A stretch of DNA of 64,000 nucleotides from Epiperipatus broadwayi (GCA_028023455.1 JAQFVV010000042.1:7835922-7899921), one strand, 5' to 3'. Numbered from the stretch's first letter, positions 24,115 to 36,300 are shown. Numbers and translations: made by a program. The notes: generated by a model not told the origin, from the sequence alone.

Positions 24115-24660
24115 CTTTTATTAATTCCATAATCTTTAACCATAGTCAAAACTCTCTAGGAATAATAGAGAAAGTAATTTTCATTTTCTTTATGTGATTT
24201 ATAATTTTTTTTTATAGATTATGTTTTTTCAATTTTCTATAGTTAATGAAATTAATATAAAATGTTGTGAATTTTACTAACATTTATGATGATACATTGT
24301 TTAAAAATAACTTTACTCAGAAATTAATATATATATATATAACAAGATATTTTATGAGAATATATATCACTTAAATTATTGAGAACAATATAATTTACAA
24401 GTAACATTTTTAGAAAAATACATATGATCCCTATTGAAATTAGGAATATATTCTCATAAACCATTATAATTTCCATTTTTATCTTTTTTTATAGTATAAC
24501 ATGAAAATAGTCTCATATAATGTTCTTTTAATATAAAATTGAGTTGGAGGGTGACATGGATCAGTTTAAAAAGTTGTAGAGGGAGTATGATATATTAAAA
24601 TATAATTCACATATGCACTTGACATGAGATTTATACAAGGAATTATGTTAAGTCCCAATA
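24115..24660. other. AT-rich DNA, nothing recognised
   Basis: AT-rich spacer between the hAT MITE and the LINE tail. An AT dinucleotide run lies near 24327-24342. No gene seen. Confidence 0.5.
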
Positions 24661-24661
24661 G

Positions 24662-24798
<137 letters not shown>

Positions 24799-24910
24799 TT
24801 AATTTAATTTATTAAACATATAATCTCCTTGTGATAAATAAATCACGCATGGAGCTTAACAAAAATACATGTGCAAATAAAATAAAAAACATTAATATAC
24901 AATAAAATAA

Positions 24911-27797
24911 TTAAATAGAAATAAAAAGTTTTTGGTTATCATCAATTGTAATCCAGTTCATAATGAATTTTCTCAAAGTTTTCCTTGATAGGTCATTAAC
25001 ATTAAATCCAATGTTTCTTATAAAAATATAAAATCTTGGACCAAGATAACATTTCTGATATCTGCAATGAGTTTTAAAGTACACTGGTTCAAATAATAAA
25101 TCAAAATCACTTGATCCAGTCACCATTATTGATGAAGAATTATTTTTATTAAATTTTTTGTATTTAATATAATAACACAAAATATTCACTAAAAATAATT
25201 GCTGAATAGTTAAAACTGCAGCACACTTAAATAATTCAAGTCTTGGCAAATCCAAAGTTTAAACAAAATAATTCTTAACGTAAAATTGTGTAGTGTTTGC
25301 AACGACTTCAAAAAATATGCTGCAGTGCCACCCCATAATATTATACCATAACAAAGTCTGCTTAAGAAAATTTGTTTATAGATACTTAATAGGACAGATT
25401 TATTCAAACAATCTCTTAATCTATAAAAAAGAAAATTAAGTTTTCTTAATTTTACTTGAAGCCAAAGAATATGTTTATCCCAATGTAAATACTCATCCAA
25501 AACCAAGCCATGGTAAGAAATTGTTGAAGTCCTGGTAATTTTCTGACAAGACGTTTTATTAACATAAGGCAATTGAATTAACAAGTCTTTTGCTGGAATA
25601 TTTTTAAGAGAATACATTATGTAATTACATTTATTAATATTTAGCAGTAATCTATTATTGTTCATCCATTGTGTAATTTTAAATAAATCTTCATTCACAA
25701 GTTCCTAAAGTAAACTATATGAAACTGCTGAAGTAACCAAAGCATTATCATCTGCAAAACAAAAAATGTTAGAATGAAGAGAAAGATCAAGCAGATCATT
25801 AATATAAACAGTAAATAACAATGGACCCAGGACTGAACCTTGAGGAACTCCATATCTAATTATTTCAGAATCACTCAAAAAATTATTAATTTTCACAAAT
25901 TGGCTTCTATTATTTAAATAAGATTTAAACCATTCAAGCATAGTACTCCTTATGCCACAATGGTGTAACTTAATTATTAATATATCATGTGGAACACAGT
26001 CAAATGCTTTCCGCAAATCTAAATAAATGCCTATAGTTTTGTAACCTTTTTCTAAAGATTCAGTGATGACTGAAACATGTTCAAATAAAGCCAGTTCTGT
26101 AGATCTTCCTGACAAAAACCCAAATTGATTGTTTGAAAATAAATTATATTTTTGAAAAAAAAAAACAAAACAATTCTGTTTTTTACACATATTTCCAAAA
26201 TTTGAGACAATGTTGATAAAATAGAAATTGGCCTGTAGTTTTCCAAACATTCCCTATATCCACTCTTAAAAATAGGTGTAACAAGAGCAGATTTTAAACA
26301 ATCTGGAAATATACCTGAATCAATAGAAGAATTAAATAAAAAAGATAAAATTGGTAAAAGAATGGAAACATTTTCAATCATTATTTTTACAGAAATACAA
26401 TCCAAACCAAAACATTTCTTATGTCTCATTTTATAAAGAGAATCTAAAATTTCACAATCTTCAATCTCTTTAAAAACAAAAGAATTCAGAATAGATTTCT
26501 CATATTGAAAAACATGAGAACTGCAATTATTGTCAAAACTATTCATTAGCAATTCCACACTATGTACAAAATATTGATTGAAATGATCAGCTATTTGTTT
26601 TGAATTATTTAAAACATCAATAGATATTTCATTAATGTTTAGTCTAGAAATTTGTGAAAATCCTTCTTTAAAAATAAATTTTTTAACAACAGTCCAAAAG
26701 TTGCTTAATTTAGTTGATTTTAAAGAATCAATTTGAGTACAATAGAAAATCAATTTAGTTTTGACTATATTTTTCTTTATTTCTTGATCAAGAACCTTTA
26801 GCTGAACTTTAAATTCTTCATTAGCAGGAAACCTTTTGAAAAGCTTGTACAATTTATTCTTTCTGTTAACTTTTGATATTAACTCATTTGTAATCCAATC
26901 ATGTCTCTTCAGATCTTTCTTCTTTATATATTTTATAAAAGAACAATAATCTATAAACTCCTTCATCTTGTCAACAAAGAATGAAAATGCACAATTTACA
27001 TCATTCAACTCAAAGATTAAATTCCAATCATATTTAGTAATTAAGGATTGCAAACGATCATGAGATAAAAGTTTAAAACACTTTTTATTATGAGAAAAAT
27101 TCTTTTTAAAAGTAACAACAATTCTTCTGTGATCTGTAAGACACCAATCCAAAAAAGATGTTTTCAAAAAAATATTTTCAGGATATCTAGCAAAGACATG
27201 ATCAATAAGTGAAGATGATGAAGATGTAACACGTGTAGGATGAAATAAACATTGAATAAATCCAAAAAGTGACAGCATATTTAAATAATGTTGAGCAGCA
27301 ACAGAAATTTCACCAGAAATATCAATGTTCAAGTCACCAACAAGAATAATGAATTTATCATTTAATTTAGTAAGCAAATCACCAAGTTCATCACTAAAGC
27401 TTTCAACTGTATGACTGCAAGACCTATACAGAGCAATAAGTGTTAATTTGTCTGAACCTAAAATGAAATTTAAAACAAGACATTCAGAAGAATCAAAAAC
27501 TGCATCAATAGAAGTCACACAAAGCACTAATTTATAATAAACTAAAACTCCACCTGACCTATTATTAATTCTAGAATTAATAATTGATGTATATCCCTCT
27601 AACTCATACAGTCCTTTTTCACATTCCTTAATCCAGATCTCAGACAAAATTATAATATCAAATGAATAATCAAGTGAATGTAAAAGAATTAACAACTCAT
27701 CAAAGTGTTTCCTCACACTATGAATATTTATATGAAAAATCTTAAAATTTTCAATAGCCAAATTATCTTTTTCTGTAACAATATTTTTAAAAGCCAT
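24911..27797 (-). pseudogene. LINE ORF2: endonuclease and reverse transcriptase
   Basis: The preferred start is the ATG at 27797, one base after the ORF1 stop. The N-terminal endonuclease shows HINIHSVRKHFDEL, a catalytic glutamate in LSEIWI, GDLNID, and LTDHRRIVV near the end of the domain. Reverse-transcriptase motifs follow: TPIFKSGYRECLENYRPIS, YLDLRKAFDCVPHD, YGVPQGSVLGPLLF and the catalytic FADD. The C-terminal part runs to about 24911. The frame is broken near 26153-26165 at an A/T homopolymer, by a TAG stop at 25705, and by a frameshift near 25210-25255. Intact, the enzyme nicks chromosomal DNA and copies its own RNA at the nick. The three defects are few, so intact relatives probably exist in this genome. 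Confidence 0.85.
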
Positions 27798-27798
27798 G

Positions 27799-28731
27799 TC
27801 ATAAATTAGACAAATCTGATTCAGAACCAATCCTAATAGCCCTATCCCCAGTATCTTTCCTCAACCAAATTTTCCCATCTTTAATCCAAACAAACCTATA
27901 CTTATTTTCTTTAGCCATTGAACGAACTTTCCAAAATAATTTCCTATTTTCAGGCAACAAATCTTCATTCAAATATATATGCTTATCAGCTGTAGCAATA
28001 GGCAAAACATCAGATAGATATAATTTAATTCTTTTTCCTCCTAACAAAAATAAATCTCTTACCATTTTACTAACAAAATTAACTTTTATTACAGGCCTAA
28101 AACTACCTCCATATTTTAATCTATAAATAGAATTAATATAATTTTTATTAAAGTCTGACAATTCGAATTTTTTAGCTCTATTTTCAACAATATTAAATAA
28201 ATTTTCATCATTAGCATATTCAACACCAACATTTTCAATATTGTTTTCTAATCTTTGGTGCTTTAAAGAAAAAACTTCTTTTTGCAAATTGTATAACAAA
28301 GAATCTTGTGCTTTTACTTTTTCTTTCATTTCATTAAATTCTCTAATGAATATTTTTATATTATTTTGAACTAATTCAAGTTCTAAAGTAAGTTTAGCAA
28401 AAGATTGAGATAAGGAATCAATATTATTCTGTAAAACAGGCAGCATATCAAGTTTTGTATTCATCTGCTGAAGTAATTCAAGACTAGAATTATTATCTAA
28501 AGAATTAGATAAGGAATCAGAACTAGATCCATCATTTAAAGTCAAATTTAAATTAGTTCCTGCTCTACAATTTTTACACCTCCATAATGCTTTATTTGTA
28601 GATGACATATTTTTAAATGTCTTTTCACTTACTGTACTACATATAAAATGAACATTTCCATTACAACCTAGACAAGTTATAAAATTTCCACCAAAAGGAA
28701 GAGCTAAATGACAAGAATTACATTTATCCAT
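27799..28731 (-). CDS. LINE ORF1: PHD-like finger, coiled coil, FP-like C-terminal domain
   Basis: This frame is intact. The ATG at 28731 (MDKCNSC) is preferred over an in-frame ATG at 28767, because the extra 12 codons are mostly ATT microsatellite. About 310 residues. Residues 4-55 have regularly spaced cysteines and a histidine (CNSC, CLGC, HFIC, WRCKNC) as in a PHD-type zinc finger. A glutamine- and leucine-rich coiled coil spans roughly 75-160. The C-terminal third, with IYLNEDLLPENRKLFWKVR and RFVWIKDGKIWLRK, resembles the baculovirus FP-protein C-terminal domain common in such ORF1 proteins. ORF1 is an RNA-binding partner in the retrotransposition particle. The stop and the ORF2 ATG are separated by one base. 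Confidence 0.85.
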   Translation of the reverse strand: MDKCNSCHLALPFGGNFITCLGCNGNVHFICSTVSEKTFKNMSSTNKALWRCKNCRAGTNLNLTLNDGSSSDSLSNSLDNNSSLELLQQMNTKLDMLPVLQNNIDSLSQSFAKLTLELELVQNNIKIFIREFNEMKEKVKAQDSLLYNLQKEVFSLKHQRLENNIENVGVEYANDENLFNIVENRAKKFELSDFNKNYINSIYRLKYGGSFRPVIKVNFVSKMVRDLFLLGGKRIKLYLSDVLPIATADKHIYLNEDLLPENRKLFWKVRSMAKENKYRFVWIKDGKIWLRKDTGDRAIRIGSESDLSNL

Positions 28732-28790
28732 AATAATAATAATAAAAACCTTAAGTTTTAAAACCAAACAAACAAAAAATAAAATTAAAA

Positions 28791-29166
28791 TTTCAACAGA
28801 GATTAAAAAGTAAGATAATTAAGAATCTAAAGTAAAGATAAAAAAAAAATCAAAAAGAATAAAATAAATCAATTAATTAAAAAAAAAATTCCAACAAAGA
28901 TAAAAAACTAAGAAAAAAAAAATTCTAAAACAAGATAAAAAAAATGGCTACTTAAAAATAAGTTAAAAAAAAATCAATAAATAAAAATTGAAATATAAAA
29001 CCATTAGAAAATAAAATACATACAAAACAAGATCAATAAAATCTCCAAACTCTACTTAATAATACCATCACAATTAGGAAAAAAAACTTAGCCAAATAAG
29101 AATTATAGAATTCAAAAATTAGAGAGACAAATAACACATGTTAACTTGACAAAGTCAGCAGCAATA
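28791..29166. other. A-rich leader and flank of the LINE
   Basis: Extremely A-rich on the plus strand, with repeated AAAATAAA-type words. It is either the 5' UTR of the LINE or its flank. The exact 5' end of the element cannot be fixed from sequence alone. Confidence 0.5.
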
Positions 29167-29169
29167 ATC

Positions 29170-29258
<89 letters not shown>
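29167..29258. repeat. AAT microsatellite
   Basis: About 30 AAT units. The minus-strand open frame across it (leucine run) is an artefact. The LINE is thus bracketed by the same trinucleotide on both sides, as if it had inserted into a pre-existing AAT tract or beside the tail of an earlier copy. Confidence 0.9.
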
Positions 29259-29262
<4 letters not shown>

Positions 29263-29929
29263 CAACAAACAAACAATAATTTAAATTTATAAATAAGCAA
29301 CAGCTTACAAGGCCAAAAATGTTTACAGTATTTCGATAATCAAACAATATTTTAGATAATGACTATTTTTTATATTCCATAAAGAGATCCATTTTTATAC
29401 ATGTTTAAATAATGGTAGATAGAATAGTTCATGATTACTATCATGCAAAATTGATATTTTATGTATTTGTCATGAATTATCTAAAGTTATTGGGCTCTTT
29501 ATTAGTTTATTCAAAAACACATATCAGATAATAAGATCTTAATCAGTTCATTACAATATTTGTTATAAGATGAAAGTTTATAAATGTATTTGCAATATTT
29601 ATGTCATAAACATTTTGTAGTTTGTGCATATTTGTTTCTTATAAGAATCGCATCTAACTGATCCATAATATAGAACTGGCATTATTGAACTAGTAAATAT
29701 TAATTTAAACTTAGCATTGTATAATCGAGTTTGAATACTTTGTTGACAGGAGATATTATGTGCTTGTTAAAAATAAAATTGTAAATATTAAGCTGAAATC
29801 TTTGTGGTCTGTGGTTTCTTTATTTCATGATTATTAATAAAATAATGACTGTATTAGCATTTTTTTTAATACAACATAACATTGCATTTGTTGTTTGACA
29901 TCATTTACAAAATATGTTGATATAATTCT

Positions 29930-30800
29930 ATAAAATTTTAACATCTTTGTTTTTGATTTCTAGAAAATTTTAATATCATCTGCATAACATAAAATGTTTT
30001 TATCTGAAATAAGTGTTGTTAAATCTGATAATATATGTGAGATAAAAAGTATTGGATTTAATGTACCATTTTGTGAAAGGTTAAGTTTAGAGACAAAGAC
30101 TGTTGATATGTTTCTTTGATACTGAATAAACTTGTTTGTTAAGTTTAATTTGTTGTAATATTTAATAAATCTATCGGTCTTAACTTTCTGGTATTATTAA
30201 GGATACCCCCCCCCCCAACCCACAGCATCTTCCCCGAGATGCTAGCCATGCAATTATTTTTTTAGTTTCAGGACGATAATATGAATTATAATAAGTTTTA
30301 TCACTAGGCACTGACACTAAAGTTTATTCTTTAAAATATGTTGATTCTTAAAGGAACATTAAGTGTTAAATTTTTTTTCCATATTTGCTTAGTTGAACCA
30401 TTCTCAAAAACAAATATCTTGTAAAAAAATCTTGCTGCTTTCTATTGATTTTTTTTTAAATATTTGATTCTTCTCATACATGTTGCTAAAATACATTTGC
30501 AAGTTTTTTTTTTCTGATTAAAACTAATAAGTGGTTTCAATTTACTTGATCCAAAATGTAGAATTAATGGATCTTTTAATAATAAAAAGTTTAAAATGTT
30601 TTAGTGCTTTGGGAAGCTTGAATTGTTTTTTTTTTTTAAAGTAGTTTCTTCGTCTTTTCCAAAACTACAAATTATCATTACATAATCACTTTGATAGAAT
30701 CTTTGTTTCTGACAGCCTACTGCTTGATATAAGATTAACTAAAAACTCAGTTATACAATCAAAGAAGACTTGCCAGTGATTGACTAGGATATATTGCTTT
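29930..30800 (-). pseudogene. LINE reverse transcriptase fragment
   Basis: The minus strand at about 30110-29960 reads LSQNGTLNPILF followed, some 25 residues on, by ILCYADDIKIF, the B and C motifs of a non-LTR reverse transcriptase with the YADD catalytic pair. A segment further upstream (about 30790-30650) reads FFDCITEFLVNLISSSRLSE, which fits the linker between endonuclease and polymerase. Frames are heavily broken and the fragment lacks both ends. It is distinct from the better-preserved LINE immediately to the left. Confidence 0.55.
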
Positions 30801-31499
30801 GTGAATGATTTTTTAAAGATTAAAAAAATAATACTGCCATTTTTTTTTAAAAAAAATTCTAAAAAAAAAGAAGTTTAAATCATAAATATATTATAATCTT
30901 TTTTTTCTTCTCTACATTCATACACTTTCATCTGTGTCCAGTCGCCTGTTACATCCATTTCTCGAGAAAAAAAACTAAATACAATATAAATTTTCTGACA
31001 TAAAATAGTTTTGATAACGTGGCAAAATTGTATTGTGACAAACAACAATTATTGACGATATTTAGACATGGTTATTAACTTTCAATTTTGTAAATGTAAT
31101 TAATTATTGTGTAGCAGCTAGATAAAGATTTTCATTAAGTACATGCTCACCAAATGAATGTTTTTTGACAATGTTAGAAAAGAATTGATCTTGCCTAGTA
31201 GATGATCTCTAATTGAATTGTTATGGAATTTAATCTAATAAACAAAAAAAATTAAAGCAGCAATATTTTCATTAAGATTTTGCATATTGTATAAGATTTA
31301 TAAAAATATTAAAATGGTATATCGATTGTAGTGGAAAACTTTATTATAACGAATATTTCGTTATGGTTGTTGGATACTTTGTATTATATTTAGTAATAGA
31401 GTAAATAGTTCAATTAGAATTTCATAAAATTTAGATATGAGCACTTGGAGGCACAAATTCAGAAAAGCTTGAAAATGAATTAATGGGAAGTGAGGTATA

Positions 31500-32050
31500 T
31501 GAACCCCCTTGAGTGGGATTCTTATATATTTAGTATAATCTGCAAAAGCATGCTTTCACTATCTCCTAGTTATATCATCATCATAGTGATGCATTTATGG
31601 AGTGTAGGTGAGTAATGGGATATAAATGGTATGTAAATTATATATTTTATATGACCCACAATTTGGAGAGGGGAAGCAGGATTCTTTTTTTGTTAATCAC
31701 ATTGGCATTATTGGCAATGTGCCAGGCTTTTTTTACTTCATGTTTTGCATTGTTTCTCTCCAAGCATTCTACTGTGATTAGTGTGGTTCAAATGTGTGCC
31801 AAGTTGGTTTTCATCGTCCAGAAATATAGATTTGTGTTCAAAATTATCATTGTCCCTCTTGTATATATATTGGTGTTGGGAAACTCTAGTTGTAAGGCTA
31901 GTATGGGATTCTCTGAAGTAAATGACATTGCAATTGGCCTAGTTTCTGGAAATCTTGTATACAGTTTGGGGAGTTTATTCAAGGAGAGTTTGCCCTTTGA
32001 GTTATTGCTGAGATGATTTAGTTGAGGTGGATTACGGAAACTAGTTCTAT
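31500..32050. other. Unassigned higher-complexity patch
   Basis: A 550-base patch that is less AT-rich than its flanks and open over 133 codons on the plus strand (31615-32016, hydrophobic) and 64 codons on the minus strand (31982-31788, PETRPIAMSFTSENPILAL). I recognise neither. The minus reading has a more protein-like composition and continues upstream after a break. It may be an old transposon piece. Confidence 0.25.
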
Positions 32051-33494
32051 GTGTTTGAGCACATATTGTTTATATTTCTAAAGATAAAATAAATTTAGAT
32101 TCTTTAATTTAATGTATTTGATAGCCATGTCTTTTTTGGTTTAAAAATTTCTTATGCTTTAATAATTTACTTGCAATTCTAGCATTATTAAATTGTTAAC
32201 TGAATTTATTATAATTCATTCATTCATTTCCCCACATATTTTTAATATTATATGAATTGTTAAACAGTTCATTTGAAATATTTTCTTATCACATGGTAAT
32301 TTTTATATGTCATTTATTCCTAAAAACTCTTTCTCTTCTTTCAGCTTCTACAACATTCAGATCCATGTTATTATCATACACCTGTTTTTATGTTAATTCT
32401 CTGCTTATTTATATATAATATCTATTTATTTATTATCAAGTTTTCTAGTATGTATGTACATCTGTTTAATTTCTGGATTGCTTGGAATAACTTTCATTTC
32501 AGCAACCTTATTTTCACTTATGGTGGAGTTATTTATAAAAAAAATTATACTTTTAGTTCTAAGATAATTTCTTTTTTCTTATATTTACTTTTGCTATCCA
32601 TATTGACTTCACAAAAACTTATTTATTTTTAATAATATATTCATTTTTTATGACTTATTTATATTTTTTAAACATTCCATGTTCTAGTTCTAATATTTGT
32701 TTTTAGATCTGTGATTATAATAAAATCATTAATTGTTGATGTTTTATAATGGTATCTTATACTTTCTAAATTAGCATAATTTTTTTTAATTTCTTTGTGC
32801 ATTGATTAATTCTTATAAAATAGTTTTAAAAATATGTAATTTCTTTATACACTTTTTACATGCAAAACTTTATTCTTAACGTAACAAAATTTTTAGTCAC
32901 AGAAGTTCTGAAGCAGTTTACTGGTCAATTGAAACTGTAAAAAGGATTTGTCAAATTAAGAATATATTTTTGCATTGTAAAAAGTATATAAAGGGAGGAA
33001 TATTTATTTAATTGGAGTCTTTCTCATTAATTTTATATCAACAGTTTTCTTGATATTTATTTCATTTATCCATTGCATTATGTATAAGTTTATTAACTGA
33101 CAATGATTTAACTTTTATATATAATTTTCATATATAAAATAAAAGTTTGTATGCAAAAATAAAACAATGATTGTAAAACTAAATTTAAACTTGTCAGCAT
33201 TGCTAGATTAAGATTTCTGGAAATCATATGCACATAAGTTTGAGTACTTTTCAAATATATGTGTTAAAAAATATATGTGACTATGTAACACCTTTTTAAT
33301 TTAATTTTTGAAAAAAAACAAAACAAAACTAAAAGGCTATGTATGATATTGAATATTATATGTAATGTTAAATACTGACTAATTTTGAATGTTGAATTAT
33401 AAATTTATTTATGTAATACTAATAATAGAAAGTTTATATATTAATTTTATATTAGTATCAATGCTTTACTATTCTGTAATTTTTATTTTTCAGC
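32051..33494. other. AT-rich DNA, nothing recognised
   Basis: Long AT-rich stretch; the open frame at 32390-32632 has the F/I/Y/L-rich composition of non-coding AT DNA. Confidence 0.5.
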
Positions 33495-33638
33495 AACATT
33501 ATTTATACTAGTTATATTTTTATATTGGACTGTTTCCATCATCTAATATGTGTGTTGAATGTTTTTAGAAGAATTAAATTTTTATTTAAATATTCCAAAT
33601 ACATTCAACTGTTAGTAATATCACAGCAAACAAGTCAA

Positions 33639-33748
33639 GCATTGTTAGCCAAGAGGTCATCATAACCACCTTGCAAGCAAGTAGTTGGTTGCAGACGGTT
33701 GTGGGTTCGCATCCTAGCCGATGCTATGACATATGAAAAAGAAAAAGC
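33639..33748 (+). mobile_element. tRNA-derived SINE nested in copy A
   Basis: Same family as 2361-2471: GCATTGTTAGCCAAGAGGTC head, box B-like GGGTTCGCATCC, CCGATGCTATGACA and an A-rich tail. It splits the first 42-bp unit of the left arm of the fold-back element. Short flanking words (CAAGT on each side) are compatible with a short or eroded target duplication. It inserted after copy A. Confidence 0.8.
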
Positions 33749-33903
33749 AAGTTAGTATATGCACCAACTGTTATTAATATCACATCAAACAGGTTAGTAT
33801 ATGCACTAACTGTTAGTAATGTAACAGCAAACAGGTTAGTATGTGCACAATGTTTTGAGAGGTATTATTCTCCCCTCTTCTTAGGTGATGCTGGCCTGAT
33901 CAG

Positions 33904-34062
33904 AGACAGTACTAGCATGAGATTCGAATCTGGATTTTTTATTCTTGGTTATTGAATTTTAAGATAATGCTCTAATCAACTGAACCATGGTTAGAGTGTT
34001 AGCTTACAATTCAATAATCAAGAATCTAAGGACCCAGATTCGAATCCCATGCTAGTACTGTC
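33904..34062. other. Two head-to-head tRNA-like units
   Basis: The minus strand from about 33988 leftward reads TGGTTCAGTTGATTAGAGCA (box A-like) and then AGATTCGAATCTC (box B-like). The plus strand from about 33989 rightward reads GGTTAGAGTGTTAGC and AGATTCGAATCCC. The box A to box B spacing is longer than in a simple tRNA, as if there were an intron or a long variable arm. The units diverge outward from a shared centre, so pol III could in principle start both ways. Confidence 0.65.
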
Positions 34063-34621
34063 ACTGGTCAGGCCAGCAATACCTGAAGAAGAGGGTAGAA
34101 TAATACCTCTCGAAACATTGTGCATATACTAACCTGTTTGCTGTGACATTATTAACAGTTAGTGCATATACTAATTTGTTTGCTGTGATATTACTAACAG
34201 TTGTTGCATATACTAACCTGTTTGCTGTGATATTACTAATAGTTGAATGTATTTGGAATATTTAAATAAAAATTAAATTCTTTTAAAAACATTCAACACA
34301 CATATTAGATGATGGAAATAGTCCAATATAAAAATATAACTAGAACATCATCATCACAAACCTTCAGGAAAACATTATTTATACTAATTCAGAAAAATCT
34401 ATTTAAAACATTAAATATATCATTTAATACAAATATAACAAAATATAGTGGCATTTATATTAAATATTGCGTAATGCTATTCTAGTAATTATAAATAAAA
34501 TAGAAATTCATATAACATTACAATATTAGCCAAAAAACAAAATTTTACTAAAATTCTTCCATAACAATGGTTTCATCTATTAACAAATAAACCTTTTCAA
34601 GTGAAATTCAACAAAAACATA

Positions 34622-34858
34622 GAACAGATATATACAAAACAAAATAATCTTTCCATCATTTACTTCAAAAACCAACTTGTTTTAATATCAAAGGATGTCT
34701 TCAAGAGATTGATGGACTCAGATTCAGATTTTAATGCTAAAACTTTTTGAATCTGAGACCATCAATCTCATGAAGACATTCTTTAATGGTAAAGAAAGTT
34801 GGTTTTGAAATGAAAGACGAGAAGGTTATTTTGTTTTATATATATATCATAAATGGTA
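34622..34858. repeat. Long hairpin repeat (MITE or hairpin RNA candidate)
   Basis: Arms of about 100 bases pair across a loop near 34728-34742. The innermost segment is nearly perfect: GATTGATGGACTCAGATTCA on the left against TGAATCTGAGACCATCAATC on the right, then GATGTCTTCA against TGAAGACATTC. The outer parts pair with more mismatches (AAAACAAAATAATCTT against AGGTTATTTTGTTTT). No protein. It could be a small inverted-repeat transposon or a locus giving hairpin-derived small RNAs. Confidence 0.65.
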
Positions 34859-36300
34859 TGATATGGGGAAGTAAATATGAGATGAGTATAGAGTTGAATT
34901 AAAAACATCTACCTCATAAATATCCCAAAATGAGAGACCTATGTGAGAAATCTATAATTTAAATGACCCATGAGCTAGAGATTCTATTAATATTTATGGG
35001 ATTTGTAATTCAATATTATAGAATTATGCTGGATGACAATAAAATCAGATGCATATGTATGAAAACCTAATTCACTCACACTATCACAATCTGAATTTAT
35101 TTGATTAGTAACTATTTCTAGCTCATATGACTAAATCTTCCATCAATAAATAATTCTTATAACATGAATTGATGTTTAATTGTGTGATTAAGTAATGAAA
35201 TTATATTTTAGTGAAATAAACTCTTAATATTATCATTATTTGACTTTTTAACAAATATTAATAGTGTACCGGTATTCACACTTTTTTATAATGTAGTATG
35301 ATATGAAATAAATACATATACATTTTTTATTGAATTGTACATGCTGATTTTCATAAATGTAACATTTTATCAATATAATTTAATGAATATATTATTTATA
35401 AATTATAATATTAATGTAGTATGACAGATATATTACAGTATTTTGTGCTAATGAATTCTTGGTGATAATTGAAAAGAAATAACAGACCATGTAATTTATT
35501 GTTTGTATTTTTGTCAAATTTTCTCATGCATTTTTTACTAATAAATATTAGTTATATATAATATTACATTTTAAATTAATTAATATTTCTGAAAATTTAA
35601 ATTTTCATATTCTATCATATGTTCTTTTACTTGATAGATAAAACAAAACATTAATTGAATGTTTAAAGGTTAAGTGTAATATTGACTATTTTTATATCTA
35701 TTAATATTCTTTCTATTTGATTACTTATATAGTAAGTTCTTTTTTAATTAAACATTTCGACTTTTGGTATAATTGTTTCCCTTTGTACTCATATTTTTTT
35801 TATTACTTGGTATTTTTTTTTTTTTAAAGAAAAATAAAATTGCTGTTTTTTTGTTTTTTACCATTTTGAAATAAATTAAAAACAGAAAAAAAATCTTTCA
35901 TTGATGCAAAAAATATCCTAGTTTTTTCTTAAGATTTTTATTTCATTTTAACTAAATGATAAATAACCGTAATTTATTAATAATAATATTATTGTAGCAC
36001 AATATTGGCAGTGAATCAGGGCTCAGATTAAACCAAGTCATCATTTGCATTGATAATGCAGGTTTGCTTCAGAAGAAAATCTAAAAATGCCATTTGAGGT
36101 TTTCCAAAAAAATACAAATATTGTTATGATTCACTGTACTGTTAAAAAAGATAAAAGAATCTGTATTGCATCCAGTAACCAATACAAATATTTTTGGTCA
36201 TTTGTAACCATCTGTTGTCTAAAAATATTTTTAAATTTATCATTTTTATTATACATTATTAATTATTATTCATATGGTGATTACTAATATTTTATTATTT
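34859..36300. other. AT-rich DNA, nothing recognised
   Basis: AT-rich with poly(T) tracts near 35810-35830. The frame at 36087-36287 is not convincing as a gene. Confidence 0.5.

Larger units (their letters stand above)
33511..34370 (+). mobile_element. Fold-back retroposon with paired tRNA-like heads, copy A (family 1)
   Basis: About 860 bp flanked by a perfect 16-bp direct repeat AACATTATTTATACTA at 33495-33510 and 34371-34386, a clear target-site duplication. The two halves are inverted copies with a centre near 33988. From outside inward each arm has a conserved end (GGACTATTTCCATCATCTAA-like), an AT-rich block, three tandem 42-bp units, a conserved hairpin (CTGAAGAAGAG ... CTCTCGAAAC), and a tRNA-like unit. 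The left arm is shorter by the terminal 25 or so bases, ending the right arm in CATCATCACAAACCTTCAGG; I therefore read a 5'-truncated insertion in plus orientation. A SINE is nested at 33639-33748. Copies B and C lie at 53823 and 62010. Confidence 0.85.

Noticed and set aside
29112-29300. 62-codon leucine-rich frame on the minus strand
   Set aside because: It is a translation of the AAT microsatellite.
33904-34300. Treating copy A as a classical Foldback or MITE DNA transposon
   Set aside because: A 16-bp target duplication and a one-sided truncation, also seen in copies B and C, fit retroposition better.
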